Positions 1 to 10,539 of a stretch of 64,000 nt of DNA are shown here, in pieces (the stretch's first letter is position 1; each line of letters begins with the position of its first letter). This DNA is from Scolanthus callimorphus (taxonomy: Eukaryota; Cnidaria; Anthozoa; Actiniaria; Edwardsiidae): positions 29,099,918-29,163,917 of the forward strand of contig CM066921.1 in assembly GCA_033964015.1 (NCBI GenBank). Direction: 5' to 3'. The position numbers were made by a program, and so were the translations under genes. Below the pieces are notes generated by a model. That model saw only the letters and a list, made by a program, of their open reading frames with translations, had not been told where the DNA came from and ran no database searches.

Positions 1-1434
1 GTTGTTGCAGGACGTTATCACTTATTATCACTTACCACTGTCGCACTACTATATTTGAGCAAAAAATGAAATATTATGAAAAGAAAACCTGATTGGGTAA
101 GCAGGCGAGAGTTCATTTAATGAATATGGTCATAAACTTGCCACGAATAATCCACAGCATGGTTCGCCGTTACATGTTTCAACTAAGCTATATGTTTCTG
201 GTGAAGTTAAGTAGAAAAATGCATATGATAGAGATCGAAGTTGCTGGAATAACTACTATCTGTAGCTGTTTCACTCTCTTCATTGTCGAAATCTTGCTGA
301 AAAAATTACGACCCTCTCCAGAAGAAGAAAAATTTGTACCATCCCTATAGGCACGCGAAAAAAATTAGGACCCTCCCCACAAAAATAGGAGCCCTCACAC
401 GTTCCTTATACCAAGCCTTGAATAGACACTGGGTTGTAGTTGTACTGTGAGTATTTTCTTGCCTACAGCATGCTGTAAAAAATACAAACTTTTCGTTCCC
501 TCCCTGTTATGTGCTTGCATTTTTTTTTAGTGACGCCCCCCCCCCCCCCCCCCTTTAGGAGCGTATTTTTGGGGTGGCCACCCCTTTGAGGCCGTATATT
601 TTTGGGGTGCCCCCCCTCCCTTCATTTCCACCAGCCCCCCCTCCGTGATAAAAAATGAGCGGTCCCGAAGTATAACTCCAATAAACTCATTAATAACAAA
701 GGGCAAGATGGCAGCCAACAAAAGAAAATTGTGGCGTCATTTCAAACTTGAATTTTGAGATGTTCCCCTACTTCGATTAAATGGGACTTTTAGTATGTTG
801 TTTCTAAGGGTATTTGGGACAGGATTATGAAGGAAAAGCTTTTGTTGCAATTACTTTTAGGTCAAACCGTAAAATGACTGGACTATTAATCTTAGTTTTG
901 TCATGCTTATTCTATGATTTATGTTTTTGACGTTGTTAGCTTTCCAGGTCAAACGTTAGCTTGAATTTTTTAAGGGTTCTTAATTTGTTTCTTTGTCTAG
1001 GGTCTTTTCTTTTATCATCGCATATGTTACTGATCCATGATTGCTGTTCTATGTCTTGCATTCGTTGTCTGATAAAATAAAGAATGGTAGCTGATGGGTT
1101 TGGAATCAGCCATATTTCGCACAGTCCTAAATGGTTTAAAATGCTATGTAATTTGCATGGCCAATATTCTTTATTTTCTTCATGTCGTGTTATAATGTCG
1201 TTTAAGGCCTTTCGCGCTAACTTATTGTCTTCGTCACTACTCAGTTTTTGCCAGTATATTGATAGCTCTGCATTTTGCCTGGACACGGAGTGGGAATCTC
1301 CCTACTTCAGATCGGCATGCACTTGAGCTTTTGTGTGCACAATTTCGATGGGGTCCCTTTCTAATTTCTCCTGACAATCTACCCCCCAGACTTCACAAGA
1401 CACAGTATAACAAGAGCTCAAGCGGAACAGCACT
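1..1434. other. Gene-poor left flank
   Basis: No spliced gene was recognised here. The stretch holds short homopolymer runs, including a C run at about 537-553, and one open frame on the - strand (936-1286) that looks like LINE debris. Lines around 170-200 resemble part of the repeat found at 29600-29650 and in the cbEGF array introns. Confidence 0.5.
936..1286 (-). pseudogene. Possible non-LTR retrotransposon ORF2 C-terminal remnant
   Basis: A 116-codon open frame ends in a basic, aromatic stretch (R-N-K-L-R-T-L-K-x-F-K-x-x-F-x-L-E). This resembles the region after the reverse transcriptase in the polyproteins of several invertebrate LINEs, typically a K-L-R-T-(Y/L)-x-x-F-K pattern. No RT catalytic motif is visible and no flanking RT frame remains, so this would be a decayed 3' fragment. 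The assignment rests only on this short motif; a chance open frame is possible. Confidence 0.35.
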
Positions 1435-1901
1435 CCCGGGGGGGGGGGGGGGGGGGGGGGGGGGGAATCCAATATTTTTTGTCGGGGATGATCGTCGGAA
1501 ATTTTTAGTTTCATCCCTAAAAGATTCCAAACATGGCGGGCCATGGCGTGGCTCAAAAAAATTATTACCCTAATAGATACCCTAAAAGATGAGGTCGTAT
1601 CCAAGTAGGCGCGAAGGACACAGGTAACAGGGAAGAGATACCACTCAAGAATTTTCCATGTTTGTTTCTAATTTACCGTCTTCTAATCGAATAATCTCTC
1701 TTTCCTACATGGCTTTTATAAGCACCCATAAGAAAAAACAATTTGGACACAGTTTCGGCCCTAAAAGATACCAATCTCCCTAAAATTTATCGAAGATCAA
1801 GATCACCCCTAAAAGAGGCCAAACCATCGTGATCTTAACCCTAAAAGATACGACGATCATCCCCGACCAAAAAATATGGGAGTTCTCCCCTCCCCACCAG
1901 G
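1435..1901. mobile_element. hAT-like non-autonomous element (MITE), copy A
   Basis: A 467 bp element with imperfect terminal inverted repeats (CCCGGGG... and ...CCCCACCAGG). The inner TIR parts, GTCGGGGATGATCGTCG and its reverse complement near 1850-1870, are clear. It is flanked by the 8-bp direct repeat ACAGCACT (1427-1434 and 1902-1909), the TSD length of hAT transposons. The interior carries several copies of the motif CCTAAAAGATAC in both orientations and a (G)n tract, and has no coding capacity. A second copy in opposite orientation lies at about 39250-39650. Confidence 0.8.
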
Positions 1902-2340
1902 ACAGCACTACCCCAAACGTTGAACGTTTTTTTATGCAAAACATGCTTTTCTTTTTGCAAGTAAAGCACATTCTAGCTAAGTTGTAGTTCTTGTGGTTAT
2001 GAGAAATTTGAAGAATTTTGAAGAAAAAAATGAATGATGCAAGAATGCAATTAGATTGCACACACGAGAAAACCTCGCAAACGAATAAAGGGCCAGAGTT
2101 GTCTCTGGCATTTACCGTTAAATTTAAATCAATATCTCTTCCAATAATAACTCAATGCTCTTCCGAAACAAGTTGCTCTGTCAGATATAAAACCATTGCA
2201 ACAATGATTGTGTGACATTATTTTGCTTAGTCATCTTGCCAGAATGACCCCTTTTACTGGCGGGACGCCAAAGCACAGCACGTGAGTTACTCGTGACGCC
2301 TATCCGGCGGGGAATTTGCAAATGATTCAAACTAAATAGA

Positions 2341-3337
2341 GGACGTTACTAAAACCAGGAATGGGGAATGGAGGAATGAGGAATGGGGAATGGAGGAATC
2401 AGCGGTTTTACCCATGGGATTCATTTTTTCCCATGTCGCTTTGGGATGTTCGCTTAATGGCGGCTGCCAAAAAAATGTCGTCTCACGGCTCAACATGAAA
2501 TATTTGCGGAACAAATTACTCATTTTTATTTGAATTAATACGATATCCAACTGGTGAGCGTTGTTTGGCGACATTTTGAGTTAAAATACGATGCAAACAA
2601 CGAAGTTTTTGTTGGAGAACGTGATTCAGTGATGATTGGACTCGAAACTATATAAGTAAACTGCCCCCCGTACACCAGTAAGCTTACAATGATCAAGATG
2701 GAGAGATGATTGCGCTGGATTACAGGCCGCGAATCGTACGAACCACCTATAGTGTAGAAAGGTGCAACTTCATAAAAACGTGCGGTGAGTGGGATGTGTT
2801 AGAATGGAGTGCGAGAAATCATTCCACGTGCGAACTCCTAAGCTAAAAATAGCGAGGACGATGGACTTTTGCTCGAGAAACGATCGAGAAAGCTTTGGTT
2901 CAGTCTCAGGCGATCCGAGAGCTAGCTCTAGTCATGTGGGGTACTAACTGTGAACGAAACATGCAACGTTGTCGCTGTAAAAAAAATATACGTAAATGTA
3001 AATATTGAAATAAAATCATTTGACATCTCCTCGGAATGTTGTAGTTGTCAAATAAAGTGCTCCTGGGGCGATTTTATTGCATTTTGGGTGTTTTTTTTTG
3101 TGCCTTTTTCTTAATACCCCTACCGTATGTTGTTATAATAGATTGATCTATTATAAGTAATTTGTTCCGCAAATATTTCATATTGAGCCGTGAGACGGCA
3201 TTTTTTTTTGGCAGCCGCCATTAAGCGAACCTCCCAAAGCGTCATGGGAAAAAATGAATCCCATGGGTAAAACCGCTGATTCCTCCATTCCCCATTCCTC
3301 ATTCCTCCATTCCCCATTCCTGGTTTTAGTAACGTCC
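2341..3337. mobile_element. Mutator-like non-autonomous element with 180-bp TIRs
   Basis: Long terminal inverted repeats (2341-2520 and 3156-3337) begin GGACGTTACTAAAACC and end with the complement. The element is flanked by a perfect 10-bp direct repeat ACTAAATAGA (2331-2340 and 3338-3347). A 9-11 bp TSD with TIRs over 100 bp is the structure of Mutator-like elements. The 635-bp interior has no convincing open frame. Each TIR carries a short internal tandem repeat of the type GGAATGGGGAATGGA. Confidence 0.85.
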
Positions 3338-3654
3338 ACTAAATAGAGGCAACAACACTTTTAATTTTTGATCTAAACCTTTAATTTCCAATGTCTCTGA
3401 TAATGGTAAGTGATTTCTCAAGATTCTGCGTTAGTTTAGTTAGTTCAAATTGATGTATCGGGTTTGGTTGTCTCGAAATCACGAAAAATATGCAACTTCG
3501 TGATGGTATCGGAATTGGGGGATTCCCCCATAGTGCCTCTTTAAATAGTCACAAGAGAGCAACACTCACCAGTATTCGTCGTGCTTTGGAGATAGATGGA
3601 CGGGTGGTCTTCGTTGCAGGACTTTAGTTCTCTTGCTATGACGATCCATCCATA

Positions 3655-5420
3655 ATGTCTCTATCGCATGTGCTAGTTATATTTCTAATCGTTACGCCAA
3701 TGTCTGCTTCCATCTGCCGAGATGGAGGATTTTTCGAGGTCGTTCTTTCGACTACTCACGACTGCTCTATATGCGAATCCCCCGGAGGAGGGAGTCAATT
3801 TGCAGAGCAGTGTGAGATGTGCTGTCCTGGTAAGTGAGAATTCTTCTTTTAAATGTTTCTAACATTTAAGGACGTATTTTTAAGAACAACGAAATTTAAG
3901 AACACTGAAGTCAATTTTAAGAACACTAAAATTAACAACACTGAAGTTGATTTTAAGAACAACGAAATTTAAGAACTCTGAAGTCAATTTAAGAACACCG
4001 AAATTTAAGAACTCTGAAGTCAATTTAAGAACAACGAAATTTAAGAACTCTGAAGTGTATTTTAAGAACAACGAAATGTATTTAAAGGGGCTCTCACACG
4101 CTTGCCGGCCACATCTTTGATAAGAAAATAGCTGAAATCGCAATCCAATTCCATCCGCTAGATAGCAGGTCAAAACAACCTAGAATTGCATTTGTCTAAG
4201 ACTTGAATGGTTTTTCTATTAATCTGGAGGATTATTTTGATTACTACGGTCAAATGTACATATGTTTTTATGGCTACAATTTTGCTTATTTTAGGTCCAC
4301 GGTGGACGAATATTAAGCGTGCGAGTGCCCCTTTAAGAACACTGAAATCCAATGTCCCTTCTCGGCTTTCGTAGCTGTATCAACAAAGTTCATTCACTAA
4401 AGAAGAACGAAGGAGATTTTTTTAATTACGTGTTCTTGGAATTATATTAAAAATAGAAAATCGCCATATCTTATTTACGCTGAACATTTCATATTTGCTA
4501 TTTCAAAAATGGCAAACCTGTCCCCTCATAAAAAAGGTCTTCATTAATCGTTTTAGTCAATGTTGTTTGAATTATCAAATTCGCTTCTAATGCTGGATTT
4601 CTCGTACAGGTTCTTCTCCGTCGCCATCACCAACTACATCACCAACACCAACTACTTCATCAACTCCATCACCGACTCTTCCATCTACCCAAGCGCCTGC
4701 AGACACTGACACCTCCACTCTCACCAGTGCACCCCTTACAACTGGGCGTGGTCCGACTTCTGCACCCCTCAACACCAGTACAGATGATCTCGAGGATACA
4801 GATTATGGAAGTCTAGGAGGTGGAGATGGCGTTGACACCCTGGGAGTCACCATACTTACTCAAGTTGGTCCTTTAGTGGGTGTTGTTCTTGGTACTGCCG
4901 CAGCTGTCGGCATAATGTGCTCCCTCGCTCTGTTTCTAGCTCTGAGAAGAAGAAGGAGGCAGAATCCAGGAATGCGGTCCGCGTTTTCAGGTAGGTTAAT
5001 CCAAAGGCTGAGACAGTCAATGAATGAAGGCCTAAACCGGGTCCTAAAGTCGCATTAAACTGCCAACCCCCCCCCCCCCCCACAAAAAAAAAATGAAAAA
5101 GCCCAAAAATGCCTAAAAAGGAAGCACCTCTAGTAGGAGAGTAGAAAATATATTTGTGGTTGATTCGTTTCAAAACGAGTAGCAATATCAACAGACCAAA
5201 TCGGCTAACGATACATTTACCTCTTGCCCTTCCACTCACTTCAGATCACATGATTACTCATTTGCGAAGGAAATTAAAATAATTCGTCTTTCTCTCAATT
5301 TCAGGGTGTGCTGGTATCAACATGTGCAACCCCGTGAAAGAGGCAATAGAATGCACAGACAAGTCCGTCTCTTCGTCGAACAACTCCATTATACCAGAAG
5401 ATAAAGAGACAAATGTATAA
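3655..5420 (+). CDS. TNF-receptor-like type I membrane protein with a single cysteine-rich domain (3 exons, 223 aa)
   Basis: Model: join(3655..3829, 4610..4990, 5305..5420), all introns phase 1 with GT/AG ends. Residues 1-20 are a signal peptide. Residues about 21-57 are one cysteine-rich module with spacing C-x14-C-x2-C-x11-C-x2-C-C, similar to the short CRDs of BCMA or Fn14 (TNFRSF17/12A). Residues about 60-130 are a Ser/Thr/Pro-rich, probably O-glycosylated stalk. Residues about 144-170 are a transmembrane helix followed by the stop-transfer run LRRRRR, then a cytoplasmic tail of about 50 residues ending in TNV. No death domain is present. Likely role: plasma-membrane receptor, perhaps for a TNF-family ligand. 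The family assignment is inference from cysteine spacing and architecture; the exon structure is firmly seen. Intron 1 carries tandem repeats and a MITE. Confidence 0.75.
3868..4080. repeat. Tandem repeat in intron 1 of the TNFR-like gene
   Basis: Degenerate units of about 17-36 bp alternate the phrases TTTAAGAACAACGAAAT and TTAAGAACTCTGAAGTC. They fill about 200 bp directly downstream of exon 1 and end where the adjoining MITE begins. Confidence 0.8.
4084..4334. mobile_element. MITE, GGGGCTCTCRCACGCTT family, copy A
   Basis: About 250 bp with terminal inverted repeats AAAGGGGCTCTCACACGCTT and AAGCGTGCGAGTGCCCCTTT. It sits in intron 1 of the TNFR-like gene. A second copy in the opposite orientation is at 10906-11151; the two share most of their interior. 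No coding capacity. Confidence 0.85.
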
Positions 5421-5443
5421 TAACGATTGCCTCGTACAAGTGG

Positions 5444-5794
5444 TTAGCCTGTCTGTTGACGTCTCGACAACTGGAAAATACCACAAGTCAATAGCCCGGC
5501 ATAGAGGACTAAAGAGACTAACATTAACATTAACCAAGTTAAGATGAAGAGTTGCAGGGATTTTGCGGAATAGGCATTCCAGAGCTCATATCGATCTCTG
5601 ATATCTTTTCCTATCCGAGGTTCCGCGTGAGGACATTCCGAAGGGTCGGCAGTGTTACGGCAAGCTACCCGATTCCACATTTCCAAAGTATGGAACTCGG
5701 TATCGTAAGATATTCTAAAGTGAGGGTTATACATATGTACATTCAGTACCAGAGAGACCAAGAAAATAGCACAGAAACTATTTGCAAATCGCAC
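5444..5794 (-). CDS. Unidentified open frame, possible terminal exon with two membrane segments
   Basis: A 116-codon frame that I do not recognise. It has a hydrophobic segment near its start (residues about 6-22), a hydrophilic middle with two cysteines (C-R-N-T-x5-C), and a strong hydrophobic segment (residues about 82-106) before a short basic tail. The frame opens at GTG with a stop close upstream and has no good ATG at its start, so it may be a 3'-terminal exon of a spliced - strand gene whose other exons I could not find. It ends 23 bp from the stop of the convergent TNFR-like gene. Composition looks protein-like rather than repeat-derived, but function and start are unknown. Confidence 0.4.
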   Translation of the reverse strand: MRFANSFCAIFLVSLVLNVHMYNPHFRISYDTEFHTLEMWNRVACRNTADPSECPHAEPRIGKDIRDRYELWNAYSAKSLQLFILTWLMLMLVSLVLYAGLLTCGIFQLSRRQQTG

Positions 5795-8700
5795 AAGATG
5801 TTGCTATTGTTACAACTATTTATTTGCTAGTGCTATTTCTACTAAATCTGGAAGGAGAAGTCATTATCAATATCTTTAACTAGAATATTGTCAATAGCGT
5901 CTCGTTGCGTACTTTTTTGTTCATGATATCCTGTGACGTCATCTGTGTATCTATTACAGTACACACGCACGCAAAACGAGATCTATTTGTTAAATATAAG
6001 ATTTATATAAGTGATATTACTGCAATTTTCATTGCAAGCGAATGTAGACGCGCAAAGTTTAGCTTCCGTCAATCAAACGAGTGGACAGCTCTGGGTGATT
6101 TCAGGCAGGTTTTTTTGAGAGATTTACTTTATAAGGACTAGCTTAGCTTAAAATTTTCCACCAAAAACTTCATGTGCCTATTAAAGGTTTGGAAAAAACG
6201 GAAGCTGAAGTGGAATTTCGCAGGATTATGAAAAACCCAGTAAAGTTTATAACTGGACCGATGGTCACTGAAAACATTTGAACAACACAAATTATAGAAA
6301 TATGAGATCGTTTCGATGTAGGATTACCAAGATATTCACAAAAAAAGATACATACATCCCTGGGGAAATATGTATGTACTTCAATTTTTTCAAACACTGC
6401 AATCTTCGAGAAATCCCTAATCGAAATTCCCTGAAATTTCACTCGCTTCCTTTACATAAGCAATCGTTTCAATTTATTGTGCTGTGTCTTCTATGTGATC
6501 TTGTACATAGAATTCTTAATAAAATCATATATCAGCGGCGAGAAAGTAAAAATGAGCTAACCAAAAATGTTACTCGTATGTCTCGACAATTGTGAAGTGC
6601 TCAATGTAATTACCCTTGAATACAAGTACAGTGGGAATTGAATCCACGAGACGTTATTTGATTTTTCTTTGACCCGATGACCTTGAAATACTCATTGTAG
6701 ACAGCTACTAAATTTCAATGTTGATATTTTTTTTGCCGAAACATTTTGCAGAGCAGCACATTCCAGTGTACGTAATTCCTCATCACACACGCGTTTCAGG
6801 CCGTTACAGAGCTGAAACAGTCACGTCACAGACTGACGTGCAATCACCGTTATTTTTGTCGATATGATGTGTGTTGCCAAAAAAAGTTGAACCCCCAACC
6901 CCCACGTTTTAAGTAATATATCAAACACTAGAGAGCGTGTTTCATCAGGGTTTCCAAACACTGAGAAATGGGTTGAAAAAATGAGGCAAAGCCGAGTTTG
7001 TTTTTAACTTTCAGCCAAAATGTTTTTCGCCCCGCAGCCTACGTGCGAGGTCGCATGCGAGGTCGAGGTAATTTTCCCTGCGAGTCGTTATCTAGCGATC
7101 AAGCACGTAGCGTGGGTGGTTTGTTGCAAGTTTCCCTCGTTGTGCAATAAGGGATTTTCCCTGTTACTAAAAATAAGAAGAGGAAGTTCTTAAGTTCAAA
7201 AGAACCACGTAAAATTTAGGCCTTGTTTAGCGAACTGAAGAGGTAGCTCTTCTTAACCGAGACACTCGAAAAATGGTGGGCGTTTAAAGTTGCCCCCGTA
7301 AACCGGTTATCCCTATAGGTGAGGGAACTTTGAATCGTCCAATATGGTAAACCTCAGAAGCCTTTCAAAGTTTTTCTTGGCAGTATCACTACTTTCGTGC
7401 CTTCTAAAGTATTCAACAGCATAACCGTTTAGTTTTCCAAATTCATTTCATTTATCTATTTCGTTTCGAAGACAACATGTAACCAAAAATACGCAAAAAT
7501 TGCCTGCACGAGTTATTCCGGAAGAAGAGACGAAGTGTTTATATGGAGAAAGAACTGTACCGGACGAAGGGATAACTCGCCTCGGCTACGTGAGCTATCC
7601 CTGGCACCCGAGACAACCTTAGTCCCGGCCGGGACGTCATGTAGAGGGATTATTGCGTTTCACAAAGAAATGAATGGAAAATATCTTAGGCGGGCTATCC
7701 CTTCCCTTCCGTTCTCGGGACAGCATTGCACATATAAACGGGCTCTTAGCCAGCCAGTTGAAGTAGTTATATACTAGAAGTTTCTGAAAGAAAGCGGAGT
7801 GCTGCGAGGATATTTATTTAACGCTTGCAACATGTCTGAAATCAAAACAATCAATCATCTGATTTGAAGTATTTGATATAGCGGGAAAATGTCATATGAT
7901 GGAGAATTTAACAGTGCGGGGGATCGCAAACGAGCCCTACCCGGCTCTTTGACCTCTTCGATTTCCGCGTTTCACGCGTCGCTTTTGGGGATCCTACGTT
8001 TTTTTGTGCTAACCTCAAAACCGTGACATTTTGTTTCCAATACAAAAATTGTACGAGCGAAGGAGAGATTCACCCTCGAGAGATCAGTGCGGCGCGGTGT
8101 GGGAAAAATCGAATAAACAAGTGACCACCAGCGATCTCCCCGCCGAAAGATGAAAACAAGTGAACTCTAAACCTTATCTTAAGTAAACCGCTAACTGTTG
8201 AACCTATGTATATAAAGGCAACAAATTAACTCTGATATACGAAACTCAGCTCTTCAAACTGTCACTCAACCGTTCTATTTCAAAGACGAAAGGCGCCCGA
8301 CGGCAATAAATATTTTGAGATCCCGCATAAAACATCAATCAATTAAGAAACCGGATTGAAAACGAGGCTCAGGATTTGCCAGACAGACTCCAAGCTGAAA
8401 CAGGAGGTCACGGATAGAAAAATCCCGCGCAGATCACAGAGGGAAAACGCGCATAGGGGGAAAAACGCGTATGGCAAAATGGGTAAAGAAAACGCGCATG
8501 GCAAAATGGGTAAAGATTAGTGTCGCTGCTCGGCCTGCGGCCTCGCAGCAATAATCGGGCAAATGTGGTTTATTCGACAACATATCAGCTGGCGAGTTTG
8601 CAGGGGCACCCAACGAGATAATGATGTAAAATAGCTAAAAATGCCATTATATGTCATTACTGAGTACACAAGTGACTGTAAATTGGTATTTTTAATCCCC

Positions 8701-9084
8701 CGAGCATGCGCTGAATTCAGACAATAAAAAAGTATATGTGTAATGTGCGCGCTCTCACTGATAGCACAGTGTGCGCGCGTTCATAATATTTTGAGCGAGT
8801 CAGATAGTGACAGGTGTATTAGTCTACTGTATTGGCCGAAGGAGTAAAGAAGTACTAGAACCTCCCAGTCGAGATTGGCGGCCTTTGTGTTGGCGCAGGG
8901 TCAGATTCTGGAATAGGAGGAGGAGAGGGCTAGGAGCGTCATTTTAAAGAGTCATGAGCAACTTGGGGGGACATTTAGTAGGTAGGGAGGGAGGGAGAGA
9001 GGGATGAAGGATGAAGGGGGAAGAGAGCCCCGACGAAGGGCAATCATGTAATGGACCTCCAACTGTTAATAACCGCCGAATGGT
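5795..9084. other. Gene-free stretch
   Basis: No gene could be supported on either strand. The only structure noticed is a short tandem repeat around 8447-8517 (units related to AACGCGCATGGCAAAATGGG) and half of a repeat at about 8550-8600 that matches the palindromic element at 59267-59425. Confidence 0.5.
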
Positions 9085-9184
9085 AGATCCTTCATATATG
9101 GTACACTATAGTGCCCTGTCCTCCGTAGTCATAGAACGAAGATATACAGAAGGGCACTATAGTGTACCATATATGAAGGATCTA
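9085..9184. repeat. Palindromic element, single copy
   Basis: A 100-bp near-perfect inverted repeat. Arms begin GATCCTTCATATATGGTACA and the mirror ends in the complement, around a loop of about 30 bp. It is the single-copy form of the unit that is amplified nine-fold at 23499-24450. Confidence 0.9.
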
Positions 9185-9270
9185 GGCGCCAAATAGTAGC
9201 CTGTGTTAACAGACGCTCACTCAAAATCAAGCGATTTGAGTGAGACGTTGTCTACTAAAACTCAGGCTAT

Positions 9271-9576
9271 CTAGATCCGTAAGCGAGCAATTCCCTTCTT
9301 TGCACCTCGACGTAGCGTCTTCGGTAACGCACGAGTCACCAACTCTTCTTTGAGATGAAAGCCCACTGCTTTCCCTCGAAGACTTGCAAGATAAACCAAG
9401 CTTAATTTCCGTGTGCATTCAAGGCTTTTATTCAGCCCTTCCCTTTCCTTTAGATTACGAAAGCATGTCTTGGATAAAATAGAAGAGTTCTTTACGACGT
9501 CCACGTTATATGGGAGTTGCTCAATCAAATGGAGGCGATCTTTCGCACTTTGAGAACAGTTTCCTCGTTTTGGCAT
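9271..9576 (-). other. Unassigned open frame
   Basis: A 101-codon open frame, basic, with two or three cysteines and no recognised domain. It has no clear splice sites tying it to a neighbour. It may be an isolated exon, transposon debris or chance; I give it no function. Confidence 0.2.
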
Positions 9577-9857
9577 CCATTATCAAGCAACTCACTATTT
9601 TATCAAGCAACTCACTATTCAATTTTATAAACAACTTTTAATCATCATTTAGGCTTTCCCTTTACGATACAGGTCGCAAAGTCTATGTTTCTATAAGCTT
9701 ATACAACATATAATAATAACCAAACCTAGCTATTGTGTAGAGTCCTGAATATTTACAAGTAGGAATGTTGTACCACGTCTGTTGATTGTGAGTTCCATAG
9801 AAGGAGTTCGAAATCACATTTGCATCACGGGTAATCAGAGCATGGTGGCGGATCTGG

Positions 9858-9912
9858 GTGGGTGGGTGGGTGGGTGGGTGTGTGTGGGGCGGGGGTGGGG
9901 GGGCACCCCCGT
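9858..9912 (+). repeat. G-rich simple repeat (GGGT)n with potential to form a G-quadruplex
   Basis: Five or more tandem GGGT units are followed by TGTGTGGGGC and two longer G runs. At least four G triplets lie within 30 bp, the textbook requirement for an intramolecular G4. It lies about 460 bp downstream of the 3' end of the collagen coding sequence. Confidence 0.7.
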
Positions 9913-10374
9913 CCCCTTTCAATTAAAAAATTATAAGAAATCTGTGAGCATTTTGGATTTTAGCCCAATCCTATGCAATATATTTAATATCATGGTGCAT
10001 TCCACGCTTAAAAATTCCCATCAAGAAAATTTCGCCAAAAACTGTCGACGTTGCAATCTTCCTTATAAGGAAATCCACCTTACCTTATTGTCGAAGGTCT
10101 GTAAGTATTTTCAGGGGTCTTGGAGGATGTATACATCATAGAACGTCTTGATATGTTAAGGAATGAAGCAGGAAAATTCACCAAAACTTGCAGGTATTCG
10201 AGAAACATCATTCTCATGGTCGCCATTTTGTTTTTTCCTAAGCCAAAGGGCCTGGATCGAGATTTCAAAAATACCACAGGCAGCCCGCGCAGATTCGTAA
10301 AAAAACACAGGACTTTCTTGGGGTCCGCCAATATTTCCCTAATTACCCATGATGCTCCGGGAACTCACCTCAGA

Positions 10375-10539
10375 CTACATTGTACAGACAACACACGGCA
10401 ACCTCTCACCCCGGGCGTAAGGAGGACAAGAGAAGGATTTACAATCTGCTCTAAGTGCCTGGATGAAGTCATTTGCTCGGAAGCTATCTTGGGCGTCTCG
10501 ATCCACGCAGACAATGTCTTTGTGATCGTCTTTATTGAT
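10375..10539 (-). CDS. Membrane collagen, exon 5 (terminal)
   Basis: Encodes the last 54 residues and the stop TAG. It contains IVCVDRDAQ, FSCPPY and LPCVVCTM, the diagnostic end of short-chain collagen C4-type domains. The acceptor follows TTTATTTACAG; entry phase is 0. Confidence 0.92.
   Translation of the reverse strand: MNKDDHKDIVCVDRDAQDSFRANDFIQALRADCKSFSCPPYARGERLPCVVCTM

Noticed and set aside
9011..9196. Small open frame across the single palindrome
   Set aside because: Runs through an inverted repeat and shows no protein-like composition.
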